Assembly: GCA_964560875.1 (NCBI GenBank)
Contig: CAZLMW010000003.1
Location: 1 to 64,000, forward strand
Reading direction: 5' to 3'
Source: CAZLMW01 sp964560875
GTDB lineage: Bacteria > Myxococcota_A > UBA9042
Length of the DNA stretch: 64,000 nucleotides
The notes beneath the pieces are model-generated. The model did no database searches, was not told the DNA's origin, and saw only the letters and a list, made by a program, of their open reading frames with translations. The position numbers and the translations under genes are program-made. Below are positions 1 through 7,273 of this stretch, one piece after another. Position 1 is the stretch's first letter. Every line of letters begins with the position of its first letter.

Positions 1-1314
1 CTCTGGGCCCACGCAGCCGCCAAGGACTTCCCCGGCGCGATCGGCGCGGGCGCCAAGAAGAAGGACGTCACGCTCACGGTCAATGGGACCTTCACCGGGC
101 TGCACCACCGCTTCGGCTACAGCGGTGCAAAGGGTCACCGGCGCTTTTCGACCGGGCGGTACGCAGGTCCAGGGCAGGTGGTTCGGGTGACGATTGCCGC
201 TGCGGTCGCCAACAAGGGCCTGCGCGTGCTCGTAGGCGCCCATTCCGACTCGTTGTGGGGCAAGACATCGTGGTGGCGGATGCCGCGGATCACCCGCTCG
301 TGGCCGCTGACGAAGGCGGTCAATGAGGTCGGCAACGTGTTCGGTGGACCCATCTATGTCGCCGTTCCACCCGGGCTGAAGCTCGGCAACGTGAAGGTGA
401 CGATCAGCGGTGGCTACGAATCGCCGTATTTCAAAGCGGGCACGACGTCGGTCGCCCAGTGGAAGGCCAGCGTTCGGGCGCGTCCGGTGCCGTGGGCCGA
501 GATCGAAGGCAAACACATGGTGTTGACGGTCCCGGCGTCCCTGGTTCGCAAGCTCGACGATCCCGCGGCGGTGACCAAGCTGTGGGACGAGGTGATGGTG
601 GCCAGCTATGACCTGGCGGCGTTGCCCAACGGTCGCGCGCGCGGCGAAAGAACTGTGGCAGATCGGCAAATCAGCGCGGGCTGGCTGCACAGCGGCTACC
701 CGATCATGGGCCACATCGCGTCTGCGGGCGGCTGGCTGAACGTGGCAAAGGTCCGCAAATCGGGCGACTGGGGCATGTTCCACGAGATCGGCCACAACTT
801 CCAAAACCGCGACTGGGTCATCCCCAAGACGACCGAGGTGTCGGTCAACCTCTGGTCGGTGCATTCCTGCGAGAAGGTCGCCAAGAACGGCGCCTGCCAC
901 GGCAATGCGTTCCCGCCCAAGAGCACGCAGCTGGTTCAGGATTTCGTGAAAAAGGGCGCGACTTATGCGGCGTGGTCGACGTGGGGCTCGCTGCAGATGT
1001 ACCTCCAGCTCGCGAAGGGCTTTGGCTGGAGCTCGTACAAGAAGGTGTTTGGCGGCTACTACACCATCCCGAGCAAATCGGTCCCCAAGAGCGCCCAACA
1101 GAAGCACGACACCTGGTGTGTGCGCTATTCGCAGGCGGTCGGCCGNNNNNNNNNNNNNNNNNNNNNNNNNNNNNNNNNNNNNNNNNNNNNNNNNNNNNNN
1201 NNNNNNNNNNNNNNNNNNNNNNNNNNNNNNNNNNNNNNNNNNNNNCGGGTGCTCATCAAGACCGGCAAGGGCAGCTTCTGGTCGCCCAAGGCCGGCACGT
1301 TGACGACGCCGTAG
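1..1314 (+). CDS. Peptidase M60 (enhancin-like) family protein, partial and interrupted by an assembly gap
   Basis: The reading frame is open from the left edge, so the true start is outside the window. The motif HEIGHNFQ (bases 781-804), followed about 15 residues later by a Glu in TTEVSVNLW, matches the HExxH(8,24)E zinc site of M60 gluzincins. The upstream stretch STGRYAGPGQVV resembles the beta-sandwich segment that precedes the catalytic part in this family. M60 enzymes are usually secreted proteases acting on mucin-type glycoproteins; the substrate here is unknown. The frame runs into a gap of 100 Ns and resumes for 22 codons to a TAG at 1312-1314. Because the gap size is arbitrary, frame continuity across it is not proven. 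Confidence 0.75.
   Translation, partial: LWAHAAAKDFPGAIGAGAKKKDVTLTVNGTFTGLHHRFGYSGAKGHRRFSTGRYAGPGQVVRVTIAAAVANKGLRVLVGAHSDSLWGKTSWWRMPRITRSWPLTKAVNEVGNVFGGPIYVAVPPGLKLGNVKVTISGGYESPYFKAGTTSVAQWKASVRARPVPWAEIEGKHMVLTVPASLVRKLDDPAAVTKLWDEVMVASYDLAALPNGRARGERTVADRQISAGWLHSGYPIMGHIASAGGWLNVAKVRKSGDWGMFHEIGHNFQNRDWVIPKTTEVSVNLWSVHSCEKVAKNGACHGNAFPPKSTQLVQDFVKKGATYAAWSTWGSLQMYLQLAKGFGWSSYKKVFGGYYTIPSKSVPKSAQQKHDTWCVRYSQAVGXXXXXXXXXXXXXXXXXXXXXXXXXXXXXXXXXXRVLIKTGKGSFWSPKAGTLTTP
1146..1245. other. Assembly gap of 100 Ns
   Basis: Exactly 100 N bases lie inside the C-terminal part of the M60-like gene. A round 100 is a common placeholder for unknown length, so distances and frame across this point should not be trusted. 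Confidence 0.98.
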
Positions 1315-1455
1315 AGCCCATTGGCAGGCCCGGACATTCGCATCAGCGACGGGGAACAACGCGAGGAGTGACGCGGTTTCTCATGCGGTAGGCGCGGTTT
1401 CTGGAAGCGGTCGGCAGCGCTGCTAGAGTGACCGGCACGCGCTTGCGGAGGCCAC

Positions 1456-1902
1456 ATGTACGCTTCGAAGATGATAACGCACGCTTCAAAGACGATCGGA
1501 ATGACGCTCGTCGCGCTGTGTATCGGCGTGCTTGCCGGATGTGGATCGCCATTTGCCGGCGGGTGGTCTGGCACGATGGATGTCGGCCCATTCCTCGCCC
1601 ACACGGTCACGGTCCAGATGCCGCCCGAGGGGTTGGAAGGCGACCTGGTCGTGAAGACCGTCAATGGCGAGCGCTCGTACCGCATCTGCGAAGGCGATCT
1701 GAAAGGCACGACGTTTTCGCTGACTTTCGACCTCAAGCACCCCGACTGCGCGGCTGCGAAGGACGCCAAGACCGACCGTCATGTGCTCAAGGGGACGCTG
1801 GGCGAATCGGTGCTGTTTGGCGAGATCTTCCGCGAGGGGCGTCGCATCGGCTTCTTTCGCGCGTACCGCAAGCCGCCACCGGTCGAAGTCAAGAACGGTT
1901 GA
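1456..1902 (+). CDS. Small putative lipoprotein, function unknown
   Basis: A 148-residue protein with a hydrophobic segment ending in LAGC, a lipobox, so it is probably exported and lipid-anchored. The start at 1456 is supported by GGAGG at 1446-1450, about five bases upstream; in-frame ATGs at 1471 and 1501 are alternatives. The remainder is a compact domain with evenly spaced polar and hydrophobic residues (GGWSGTMDVGP, then GTTFSLTF), perhaps a small beta-barrel or lipocalin-like fold. That reading is a guess, and I do not recognise the family. It converges on the leftward nickel operon with only 24 bases between stop codons. Confidence 0.75.
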   Translation: MYASKMITHASKTIGMTLVALCIGVLAGCGSPFAGGWSGTMDVGPFLAHTVTVQMPPEGLEGDLVVKTVNGERSYRICEGDLKGTTFSLTFDLKHPDCAAAKDAKTDRHVLKGTLGESVLFGEIFREGRRIGFFRAYRKPPPVEVKNG

Positions 1903-1926
1903 TTCGGCGCATCTCGACCCGGCCTC

Positions 1927-2703
1927 TTATGCCGGTTGCGCGGTGACCAGCCACATGCCACCGACCACGATCGCGGTGCAGGCGGATACGATCATCAACG
2001 TGCGCACGGCGGATGGACTACCGCGTCGTGCGAGCACGCCGAGGATCCCGCCAAACCCAGCCATCGCAGCGACGGCGGCAACGACGTAGGCGACCAGGTA
2101 GATAATCGCTTCGTCTTTGGGCAGCAACAGCGACGGCAGCACCCCGAACAGATGGCCCGCGCCCGCGGCACCGTGAACGAGTCCGACCAGGAATGCGGTG
2201 CGGCCGTGGCGCGAATGAGCGTCGGCCGCGTCGTGGTCGGAGGCGGAAGCGTGAACGTGCAGGTGCGCGTGGTGATGCGAGTGGGCCCCCGAAGCGCCCT
2301 CGCTCGAAGTGGCGGCGTCATCGAGGGTATGTGGCGTACCGATGTCGTGCTCGTGACATCCGGCCTCGTCTGCAGCGTGGCGATGCACGTGGTCGTGGCC
2401 GTGGTCGTGGATGACCATACGACGCGCCTTCCACAGCGCCCATGCGCCGAGCGCGATTAGCAGGAAGCCGACGGAGTACTCGGCCCAGGCGGATAAGGCT
2501 TCGGTGTCGATCAGGTCGCGCGCCCACACCCCCAGGCCGCCGATGACAGCGACGCCGGCGCCGTGCCCGAGGCCCCAACGTCCACCGATTGCGGCGGCGC
2601 GTCCGGGATGATCGATGGCGATTGGCGCGAGCGCGGCCAGGTGGTCCGGTCCGCTCACCACGTGGGCGGCGCCTGCAGCAAGCCCGGAGAGGAGGGTCAG
2701 CAT
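1927..2703 (-). CDS. NicO/UreH-like nickel permease with His-rich loop
   Basis: A 258-residue integral membrane protein. The first helix carries HVVSGPDHL, the HxxxxDH-type signature of nickel/cobalt permeases of the NicO/UreH/RcnA group. A long central loop (about residues 98-165) is very rich in His (HDHGHDHVHRH and HSHHHAHLHVH), typical of Ni or Co sensing or buffering. A second HGAAGAGH motif follows in the C-terminal helices. It starts 12 bases after the sodX stop and shares the strand with sodN and sodX. Import of Ni2+ for the superoxide dismutase is therefore the likely role, although some NicO proteins are exporters. Confidence 0.85.
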   Translation of the reverse strand: MLTLLSGLAAGAAHVVSGPDHLAALAPIAIDHPGRAAAIGGRWGLGHGAGVAVIGGLGVWARDLIDTEALSAWAEYSVGFLLIALGAWALWKARRMVIHDHGHDHVHRHAADEAGCHEHDIGTPHTLDDAATSSEGASGAHSHHHAHLHVHASASDHDAADAHSRHGRTAFLVGLVHGAAGAGHLFGVLPSLLLPKDEAIIYLVAYVVAAVAAMAGFGGILGVLARRGSPSAVRTLMIVSACTAIVVGGMWLVTAQPA

Positions 2704-2715
2704 TGCGATGGCGCT

Positions 2716-3093
2716 TCAGGATGTCGGCAGGCGGCTGCGGACGCGGCCGACCCAGAGATCGGCGGGTACGTTGCCGAAGCTGCGGCTGTCGGTGCTTTCG
2801 GCGGGGTTGCAGCCGACGAGCTTGGCGCGGCCCTCGGCGTCGAACGCCTGCACGTGCTTGACGAGGTGGGTGGTGGCGATGAACGGATGACGCGCGACGA
2901 CGACATCGCCGATCTGCCAATCAACGAAGCGGTCCGCGAGCACTTCGTCGCCGTCCGCGAGGAGCGGCAACATCGATCGGCCGCTGACCCGGACACGGAT
3001 GCGCCGACGCAGCAACCACGCGATGAGCTCGCGCAGTCCGGCTGCGGGGATGGTGCCGGGAGCGGCGGGATCGGAGGTTGAATCGCGGCTCAG
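2716..3093 (-). CDS. sodX: Nickel-type superoxide dismutase maturation protease (SodX)
   Basis: S26-type signal-peptidase-like protease. The motif SGRSMLP holds the nucleophile Ser, and THLVKHVQAFD holds the likely general-base Lys. A short hydrophobic segment (LRELIAWLLRRR) precedes the catalytic part. SodX removes the N-terminal leader of Ni-SOD to expose the metal-binding His; sodN lies immediately upstream. The start is uncertain. The frame is open back to a GTG at 3216, but that would overlap sodN by 127 bases. No ATG or GTG lies near the sodN stop; a CTG at 3093 overlaps it, and a TTG lies at 3015. I chose the CTG because it preserves the leading hydrophobic stretch. Confidence 0.8.
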   Translation of the reverse strand: MSRDSTSDPAAPGTIPAAGLRELIAWLLRRRIRVRVSGRSMLPLLADGDEVLADRFVDWQIGDVVVARHPFIATTHLVKHVQAFDAEGRAKLVGCNPAESTDSRSFGNVPADLWVGRVRSRLPTS

Positions 3094-3563
3094 GAAGCGG
3101 TGTACCAGGCGATGTCGCGGCCCTTGGTGGCCCAGAAGATCTCGTGGATCTCCTTGACGGCGTCCATGAGCTCGCCCGCGTGTACGGCGCTGACTTCGAC
3201 CTTGACCGACGAGCACAGCTTGGCGGCTTTCCAGAACGTGTCGTGCAGGTTCGGGTAGGCCTCGAGGTGGTGCGGCTTGAAGTAGTCGGTCCAGAGCACG
3301 AGCAGCTCTTCCTTCGCGAGGTGGGCCTGCTGCTCCTTGATGGTGACGTAGCGGGACAGCGTGTTGAGGTACGCGGCCATCGCGCCGGCGTCGGACGCGT
3401 CGGGCGGGGTCAGCGCGAGGATCTTCTTGGTCATCGACACCGCGGCTTCAGCGGCGATGCGGATCGAGGCCGGATCGTAGACGCCGCAGGGGCCGTCGCA
3501 GTGGGCCTCCGCGTGCATGACGGGGCTGTTCTTGCGCAGGTGATGCAGAGCTTTGTTCAACAT
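3090..3563 (-). CDS. sodN: Nickel superoxide dismutase
   Basis: A 157-residue protein converting superoxide to oxygen and hydrogen peroxide with a Ni centre. After a 20-residue leader comes HCDGPCGVYDP, the Ni-hook: the His becomes the N terminus after cleavage, and the two Cys coordinate Ni. Most family members have Leu or another hydrophobic residue where this one has Gly (HCDG). The rest is the expected helical bundle, and the length is normal. ATG 3563 is preceded by GAGGA at suitable spacing. It is the first gene of the operon sodN, sodX, nickel permease, which supplies enzyme, processing protease and metal together. Confidence 0.95.
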   Translation of the reverse strand: MLNKALHHLRKNSPVMHAEAHCDGPCGVYDPASIRIAAEAAVSMTKKILALTPPDASDAGAMAAYLNTLSRYVTIKEQQAHLAKEELLVLWTDYFKPHHLEAYPNLHDTFWKAAKLCSSVKVEVSAVHAGELMDAVKEIHEIFWATKGRDIAWYTAS

Positions 3564-3884
3564 GACGTTCCTCTTGTGGGCGTTTCAGACGGGTTGCAGG
3601 ACGTATTTCGTGTCGGGATTGCGGCCCCAGCAAGAGCGCTCAAAGGCATCATCCCAACGGTCGGGCGGAACCTAGCAGGGCGCGCTGGGAGCGACAACTG
3701 GCCGCGGACGATAGTCGTGCCTCAACGCGGACTTGGGAGGCAGACGGGCCTCGAAAGGCGGGCCAAACCGTGCTTGGCCTCGATCGTGGTAGGCCTTGAC
3801 GGGATCGGGCGGGCGCGGCACAACCGCAGGCCGATCGTCCACTCGCTGCGGCTCGACACAGCCGCCCACGCCAAAGGAGACGCC
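3564..3884. other. Divergent intergenic region between sodN and the PHA-system gene
   Basis: These 321 bases separate the leftward sodN operon from the rightward 3885 gene, so promoters for both should lie here. I see no clear operator palindrome or hairpin. Open frames crossing it in either direction look like GC-driven shadows. Confidence 0.5.
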
Positions 3885-4175
3885 ATGGCCGACATCGATA
3901 TCAAGCGCAACCACTCGCTCGGCGGCGTGGTCGCCCTCTCGAAGCTGCAGTCGCTGATGGACGGCTTCCAGTCCCGCAAGCCCGACCTCGTCAAGACGCT
4001 CGATTGGAACGGCAACACCGCGACGGCGAGCGGCAAGTACTTCAAGGGCACGTTCACCGCCAACGAAGACCACGTTCACGTGCAGCTCAATCTCGTTGGT
4101 TTCGCCGCGAAGATGGCCAAGGGCATGGTCAAAGACCAGATCGGCAAGGCGCTGGACAAGGAATTCCCCGCGTAG
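3885..4175 (+). CDS. Polyhydroxyalkanoic acid system (PHA granule-associated) protein
   Basis: A 96-residue protein beginning with MADIDIKRNHSLG. It fits the small PHA_gran_rgn family in length and pattern: an N-terminal helix, then W-x-G-N-T-A, a beta region, and a C-terminal amphipathic helix (KMAKGMVKDQIGKALDKEF). Members are found near PHA synthesis genes and may bind granules; no PHA synthase is visible in this window. The start at 3885 has a strong AAGGAGA site at 3874-3880, and the much longer upstream frame is discarded. It is followed 42 bases later by the next gene. Confidence 0.8.
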   Translation: MADIDIKRNHSLGGVVALSKLQSLMDGFQSRKPDLVKTLDWNGNTATASGKYFKGTFTANEDHVHVQLNLVGFAAKMAKGMVKDQIGKALDKEFPA

Positions 4176-4217
4176 CCGGCGATCCTCCCCGCTTTTCCAC
4201 ACCGCAACTTGGGGCCC

Positions 4218-5201
4218 ATGTTCCTCCGGCGCCCTGACACGTTCATCTCTCGCTCCGACGCGCGCGCACCTGCTTGGCCGGCCGTTTCGTGGCCCGCAAA
4301 CTTGTGTCTGCGTCTGCTCGCGTTCGCAATCGTGCTGTCCGTCGCCATCCCCGACAGCGCTGAAGCCGCCCCCAATGCGCTGAGCAAGGCGGCGCGCTGT
4401 TATGCGGCGGGCGACATGGTTTGCGTGATCGAGCGCCTCGAGAGCGCCGCGCTGCCCAATGACGCCACCAAGGCCGCCGAACACCACCGCATGCTCGCCG
4501 TCGCCGCCGCGAAGATGGACCGCCACGCCATGGCTCGTGAGGCCTTCTCGAGATGGATCGCGCTCAACCCCAATCGTCATCGCCTCGCCCGTTCGACGAC
4601 CGCGCCCGCCGTCTACGCTGATTGGTCCGCCGCGTGGCTCAAGGTCCACGCAGGCAAGCTCGACCTGCAGCCCAAGAAGATGCCGAAACCGGCGCCCTTG
4701 CCCGAACCTGTGACGGCCGGTGACCTGCCGCGTTTCCCACCGCCGAAACGAAGCTCGCGGGACAAGGCCGGCGACGTCACTGTTGAACTTGGCGCGTTCG
4801 CGATCCCAACCGGAGGCGCCGTTGGCGGGACCATCGCCGCGGTCATGAACGCGCGTTCGGTGTTGCGGGTGGATTTGGTCGGGGTCGTCGGCACCCGAAT
4901 CGGCAAGCCCATGTCGTTTGGAGCGGTCTTCGCCCGACCGTCCGTGCGCTTCTTGGACCACGGCTCCTGGTGGCTTCGCGGCGCCTTGGCTGCGGGTGCG
5001 ATGACGTGGGGAGACGACGATGCGGAGATGTTTTTCGCCGTGGAACCCGGAATCCGCGCGGTGTGGCGGGCCAGCAAGTCTCTCGCGCCGTTCCTGCATT
5101 TGGGGTATGCCATTGTGGCGCGATCGTCGTCGCCCGGGATCGGGCCGACGGTGAACCTGGGCGTCACGTTCCTGACCCGCGACGACAAGCGAGCGGAGTA
5201 G
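4218..5201 (+). CDS. Secreted protein of unknown function in the moxR operon, possible outer-membrane barrel
   Basis: A 327-residue protein with an N-terminal hydrophobic signal (LRLLAFAIVLSVAIP) ending near AEAAP. Residues of about 50-150 form a short helical, TPR-like region (CYAAGDMVCVIERLESAA, AEHHRMLAVAAAKM). A Pro-rich linker follows, then a Gly- and aromatic-rich C-terminal half with alternating residues (VELGAFAIPTGG, HLGYAIVARSSS, VNLGVTFL), suggesting beta strands that could form an outer-membrane barrel. ATG 4218 has GGGG just upstream; an in-frame TTG at 4209 is possible. The stop lies six bases before moxR, so it is probably co-transcribed with the MoxR/DUF58/VWA genes. Confidence 0.7.
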   Translation: MFLRRPDTFISRSDARAPAWPAVSWPANLCLRLLAFAIVLSVAIPDSAEAAPNALSKAARCYAAGDMVCVIERLESAALPNDATKAAEHHRMLAVAAAKMDRHAMAREAFSRWIALNPNRHRLARSTTAPAVYADWSAAWLKVHAGKLDLQPKKMPKPAPLPEPVTAGDLPRFPPPKRSSRDKAGDVTVELGAFAIPTGGAVGGTIAAVMNARSVLRVDLVGVVGTRIGKPMSFGAVFARPSVRFLDHGSWWLRGALAAGAMTWGDDDAEMFFAVEPGIRAVWRASKSLAPFLHLGYAIVARSSSPGIGPTVNLGVTFLTRDDKRAE

Positions 5202-5207
5202 CAAAGC

Positions 5208-6290
5208 ATGGCTGACGTCACGCCCATCGATGCGGCCCGCCCGATCGATTCGGCGCGCCCCAAGCCGGCGCAGCACAGCGACATCGATCCCGCCGCGATG
5301 GACGATTTGCAGGCGCTCGATTTCGCCGCCGCTGCCGCCCAGCGCATCCGCGACGAGATCGCGCGCCACGTGGTCGGCCAGGACGAGGTCGTCCAGCTGC
5401 TCTTGACCGCGCTGTTCTCCGACGGACACGCGCTCGCCATCGGCGTGCCAGGTCTCGCCAAGACGTTGCTGATTTCGACCCTCGCGCGCGCCGTGCAGCT
5501 CGAGTTTTCACGCATCCAGTTCACGCCGGACATGATGCCGTCGGACGTGACCGGCACCGAGGTCCTCGAAGAAGAGCGCGCCACCGGCCATCGCCACTAT
5601 CGATTCGTGCGCGGGCCCGTGTTCACGCACATCTTGTTGGCCGACGAGCTCAACCGGACCCCGCCCAAGACCCAGGCCGCCTTGCTGCAGGCCATGCAAG
5701 AGCGGGAGGTCACCGCGGGCGGCAAGACCCTGACTCTGGAAGACCCGTTCCTGGTGCTGGCGACCCAAAACCCGATCGAGCAGCACGGCACGTACCCGTT
5801 GCCCGAAGCGCAGCTCGACCGCTTCATGTTGGCCATCGAGGTCAAGTATCCAAGCGCGGAGCAAGAGCGCGAGATCGTCCGTCGAACCACGTCGGGACAG
5901 ACCGCGACGGCCGAGCCGGTGATCCGTCGTGCCGAGGTCTTGCGGATTCAACAGCTCGTGCGCGCGGTGCCGGTCGCTGATCATGTGATCGATTACGCCG
6001 TTTCCCTGGTGCGAGCGAGCCGCCCCGAAGACGACCGGTGTCCGGCGTCGCTCAAGCCGTTGATCGCGCTTGGTGCGTCGCCACGTGCTTCCCAATGGCT
6101 GATCGTTGGGGCGAAGGCGCGCGCCGTGCTCGATGGCCGGGGCACGGTCACGCTGGACGATGTGCGCCAACTCGCCGTGCCGACAATGGCGCATCGCATC
6201 GTGCCGAGCTTCCGGGCCGAGGCCGAAGGGATGTCGGCCAGCGCCATCGTCAAGCAGCTCGTGATGCGGTCCTCACCCACCGGCCGATGA
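5208..6290 (+). CDS. moxR: MoxR-family AAA+ ATPase
   Basis: A 360-residue AAA+ protein with Walker A GVPGLAKT, Walker B ILLADELNR, sensor 1 in LATQNPIEQHGTYPLPEAQLDRF, and the usual C-terminal lid. MoxR ATPases act as chaperones with von Willebrand A (VWA) proteins, helping activate metal- or envelope-related complexes. The first 40 residues form a variable leader. The stop overlaps the next start as ATGA, the conserved MoxR, DUF58, VWA gene order. Confidence 0.92.
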   Translation: MADVTPIDAARPIDSARPKPAQHSDIDPAAMDDLQALDFAAAAAQRIRDEIARHVVGQDEVVQLLLTALFSDGHALAIGVPGLAKTLLISTLARAVQLEFSRIQFTPDMMPSDVTGTEVLEEERATGHRHYRFVRGPVFTHILLADELNRTPPKTQAALLQAMQEREVTAGGKTLTLEDPFLVLATQNPIEQHGTYPLPEAQLDRFMLAIEVKYPSAEQEREIVRRTTSGQTATAEPVIRRAEVLRIQQLVRAVPVADHVIDYAVSLVRASRPEDDRCPASLKPLIALGASPRASQWLIVGAKARAVLDGRGTVTLDDVRQLAVPTMAHRIVPSFRAEAEGMSASAIVKQLVMRSSPTGR

Positions 6291-7273
6291 ACGAATCGAC
6301 GCGGGCGTCCGATCGGTTGGCGGCCGAAGCGGCGGCGGTGCTGGCCCGACTTGGCGGCGTGGCTCCTTCCCCGATGCGAACGGTCGACGGCGCTCCCGGC
6401 GGGGTGCATCGCGCGGCCCGACGCGGTGGTGGAATCGAGTTCGCTGAACATCGCGAATACGGCCCAGGCGACGACCTGAGACATCTCGACTGGCGGGCGT
6501 ATGCGCGCAACGACCGCTACTACGTCAAGCGTTTCGAACAGGAAGCGCACGCATCGATCACGCTGCTGGTCGACACCTCATCATCGATGGACATTCACAG
6601 CGACGACTCGGGCGCCATCCGGAGCGCCGGCGGGTCGGGGGCAGACGGCGGTGCTGCTGTCGACAAACTCGGCGCCATCAAGCTGCTGTGTGCCGCGCTG
6701 GCGATGCTCGTGGTGCGGCGTGGTGACGCGATCGGGCTGACGTTTGCCGGGCGCCCGCTGGACCTCATGGCCTCGGGCGGCGAAGCGCACTTGCGACGCG
6801 TGCTCGATGCGCTGGCGGGACTGGAGGCCCAGGGCCCCACCGGCTTTGACGGGTTGGACAGGCGGCTGCTGCGGGGTCCGGAACGACGTGGCGCTGTGGT
6901 CGCCGTGTCGGACTTGCTCGGCGAACCAGCAGCCGTCTTGGCGCCCCTGGCCCAGCTTCGTCGCGTCGGGCCGCAGGTGATGGTCCTGCAATGTTTGCAC
7001 CCGCGTGAGCTGGATCTCGCGTTCGACGGGGCCGTGCAGCTGCATTGTGGCGAGACCGACCGTCGCGACCTGATCGATCCCCGCGCCATGCGGGCGACCT
7101 ACAGCGAGCTCATGCAGGCCCACATCGCCGACGTTCGAGACCGCGCCGTGCAAGCCGGGCTTCGTCACCAACTCGTCGATCTCGGCGTCGGGACGGACAT
7201 GCACTTGCGCTCAGTTTTCCGGGTACTGGGCCGCGCCGGACGACAGCCGGGCGGGTGGCGGAGGCGCGCGTGA
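6287..7273 (+). CDS. DUF58 domain-containing protein with VWA-like fold
   Basis: A 328-residue protein with the signature EFAEHREYGPGDDLRHLDWRAYAR, that is, the DUF58 core R-x-Y-x-x-G-D-x-x-R-x-I/L-x-W. Further on is LLVDTSSSMD, a VWA/MIDAS-like DxSxS metal site. It is the expected partner of MoxR. The start at 6287 (ATGA overlapping the moxR stop) is preferred to the long upstream frame because coupling is typical and homology begins just downstream. Its stop overlaps the next gene's GTG start as GTGA. Confidence 0.92.
   Translation: MNESTRASDRLAAEAAAVLARLGGVAPSPMRTVDGAPGGVHRAARRGGGIEFAEHREYGPGDDLRHLDWRAYARNDRYYVKRFEQEAHASITLLVDTSSSMDIHSDDSGAIRSAGGSGADGGAAVDKLGAIKLLCAALAMLVVRRGDAIGLTFAGRPLDLMASGGEAHLRRVLDALAGLEAQGPTGFDGLDRRLLRGPERRGAVVAVSDLLGEPAAVLAPLAQLRRVGPQVMVLQCLHPRELDLAFDGAVQLHCGETDRRDLIDPRAMRATYSELMQAHIADVRDRAVQAGLRHQLVDLGVGTDMHLRSVFRVLGRAGRQPGGWRRRA

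Noticed and set aside
1125..1391. Frames that run through the 100 N gap
   Set aside because: The gap length is arbitrary, so continuity of any frame across it is meaningless.
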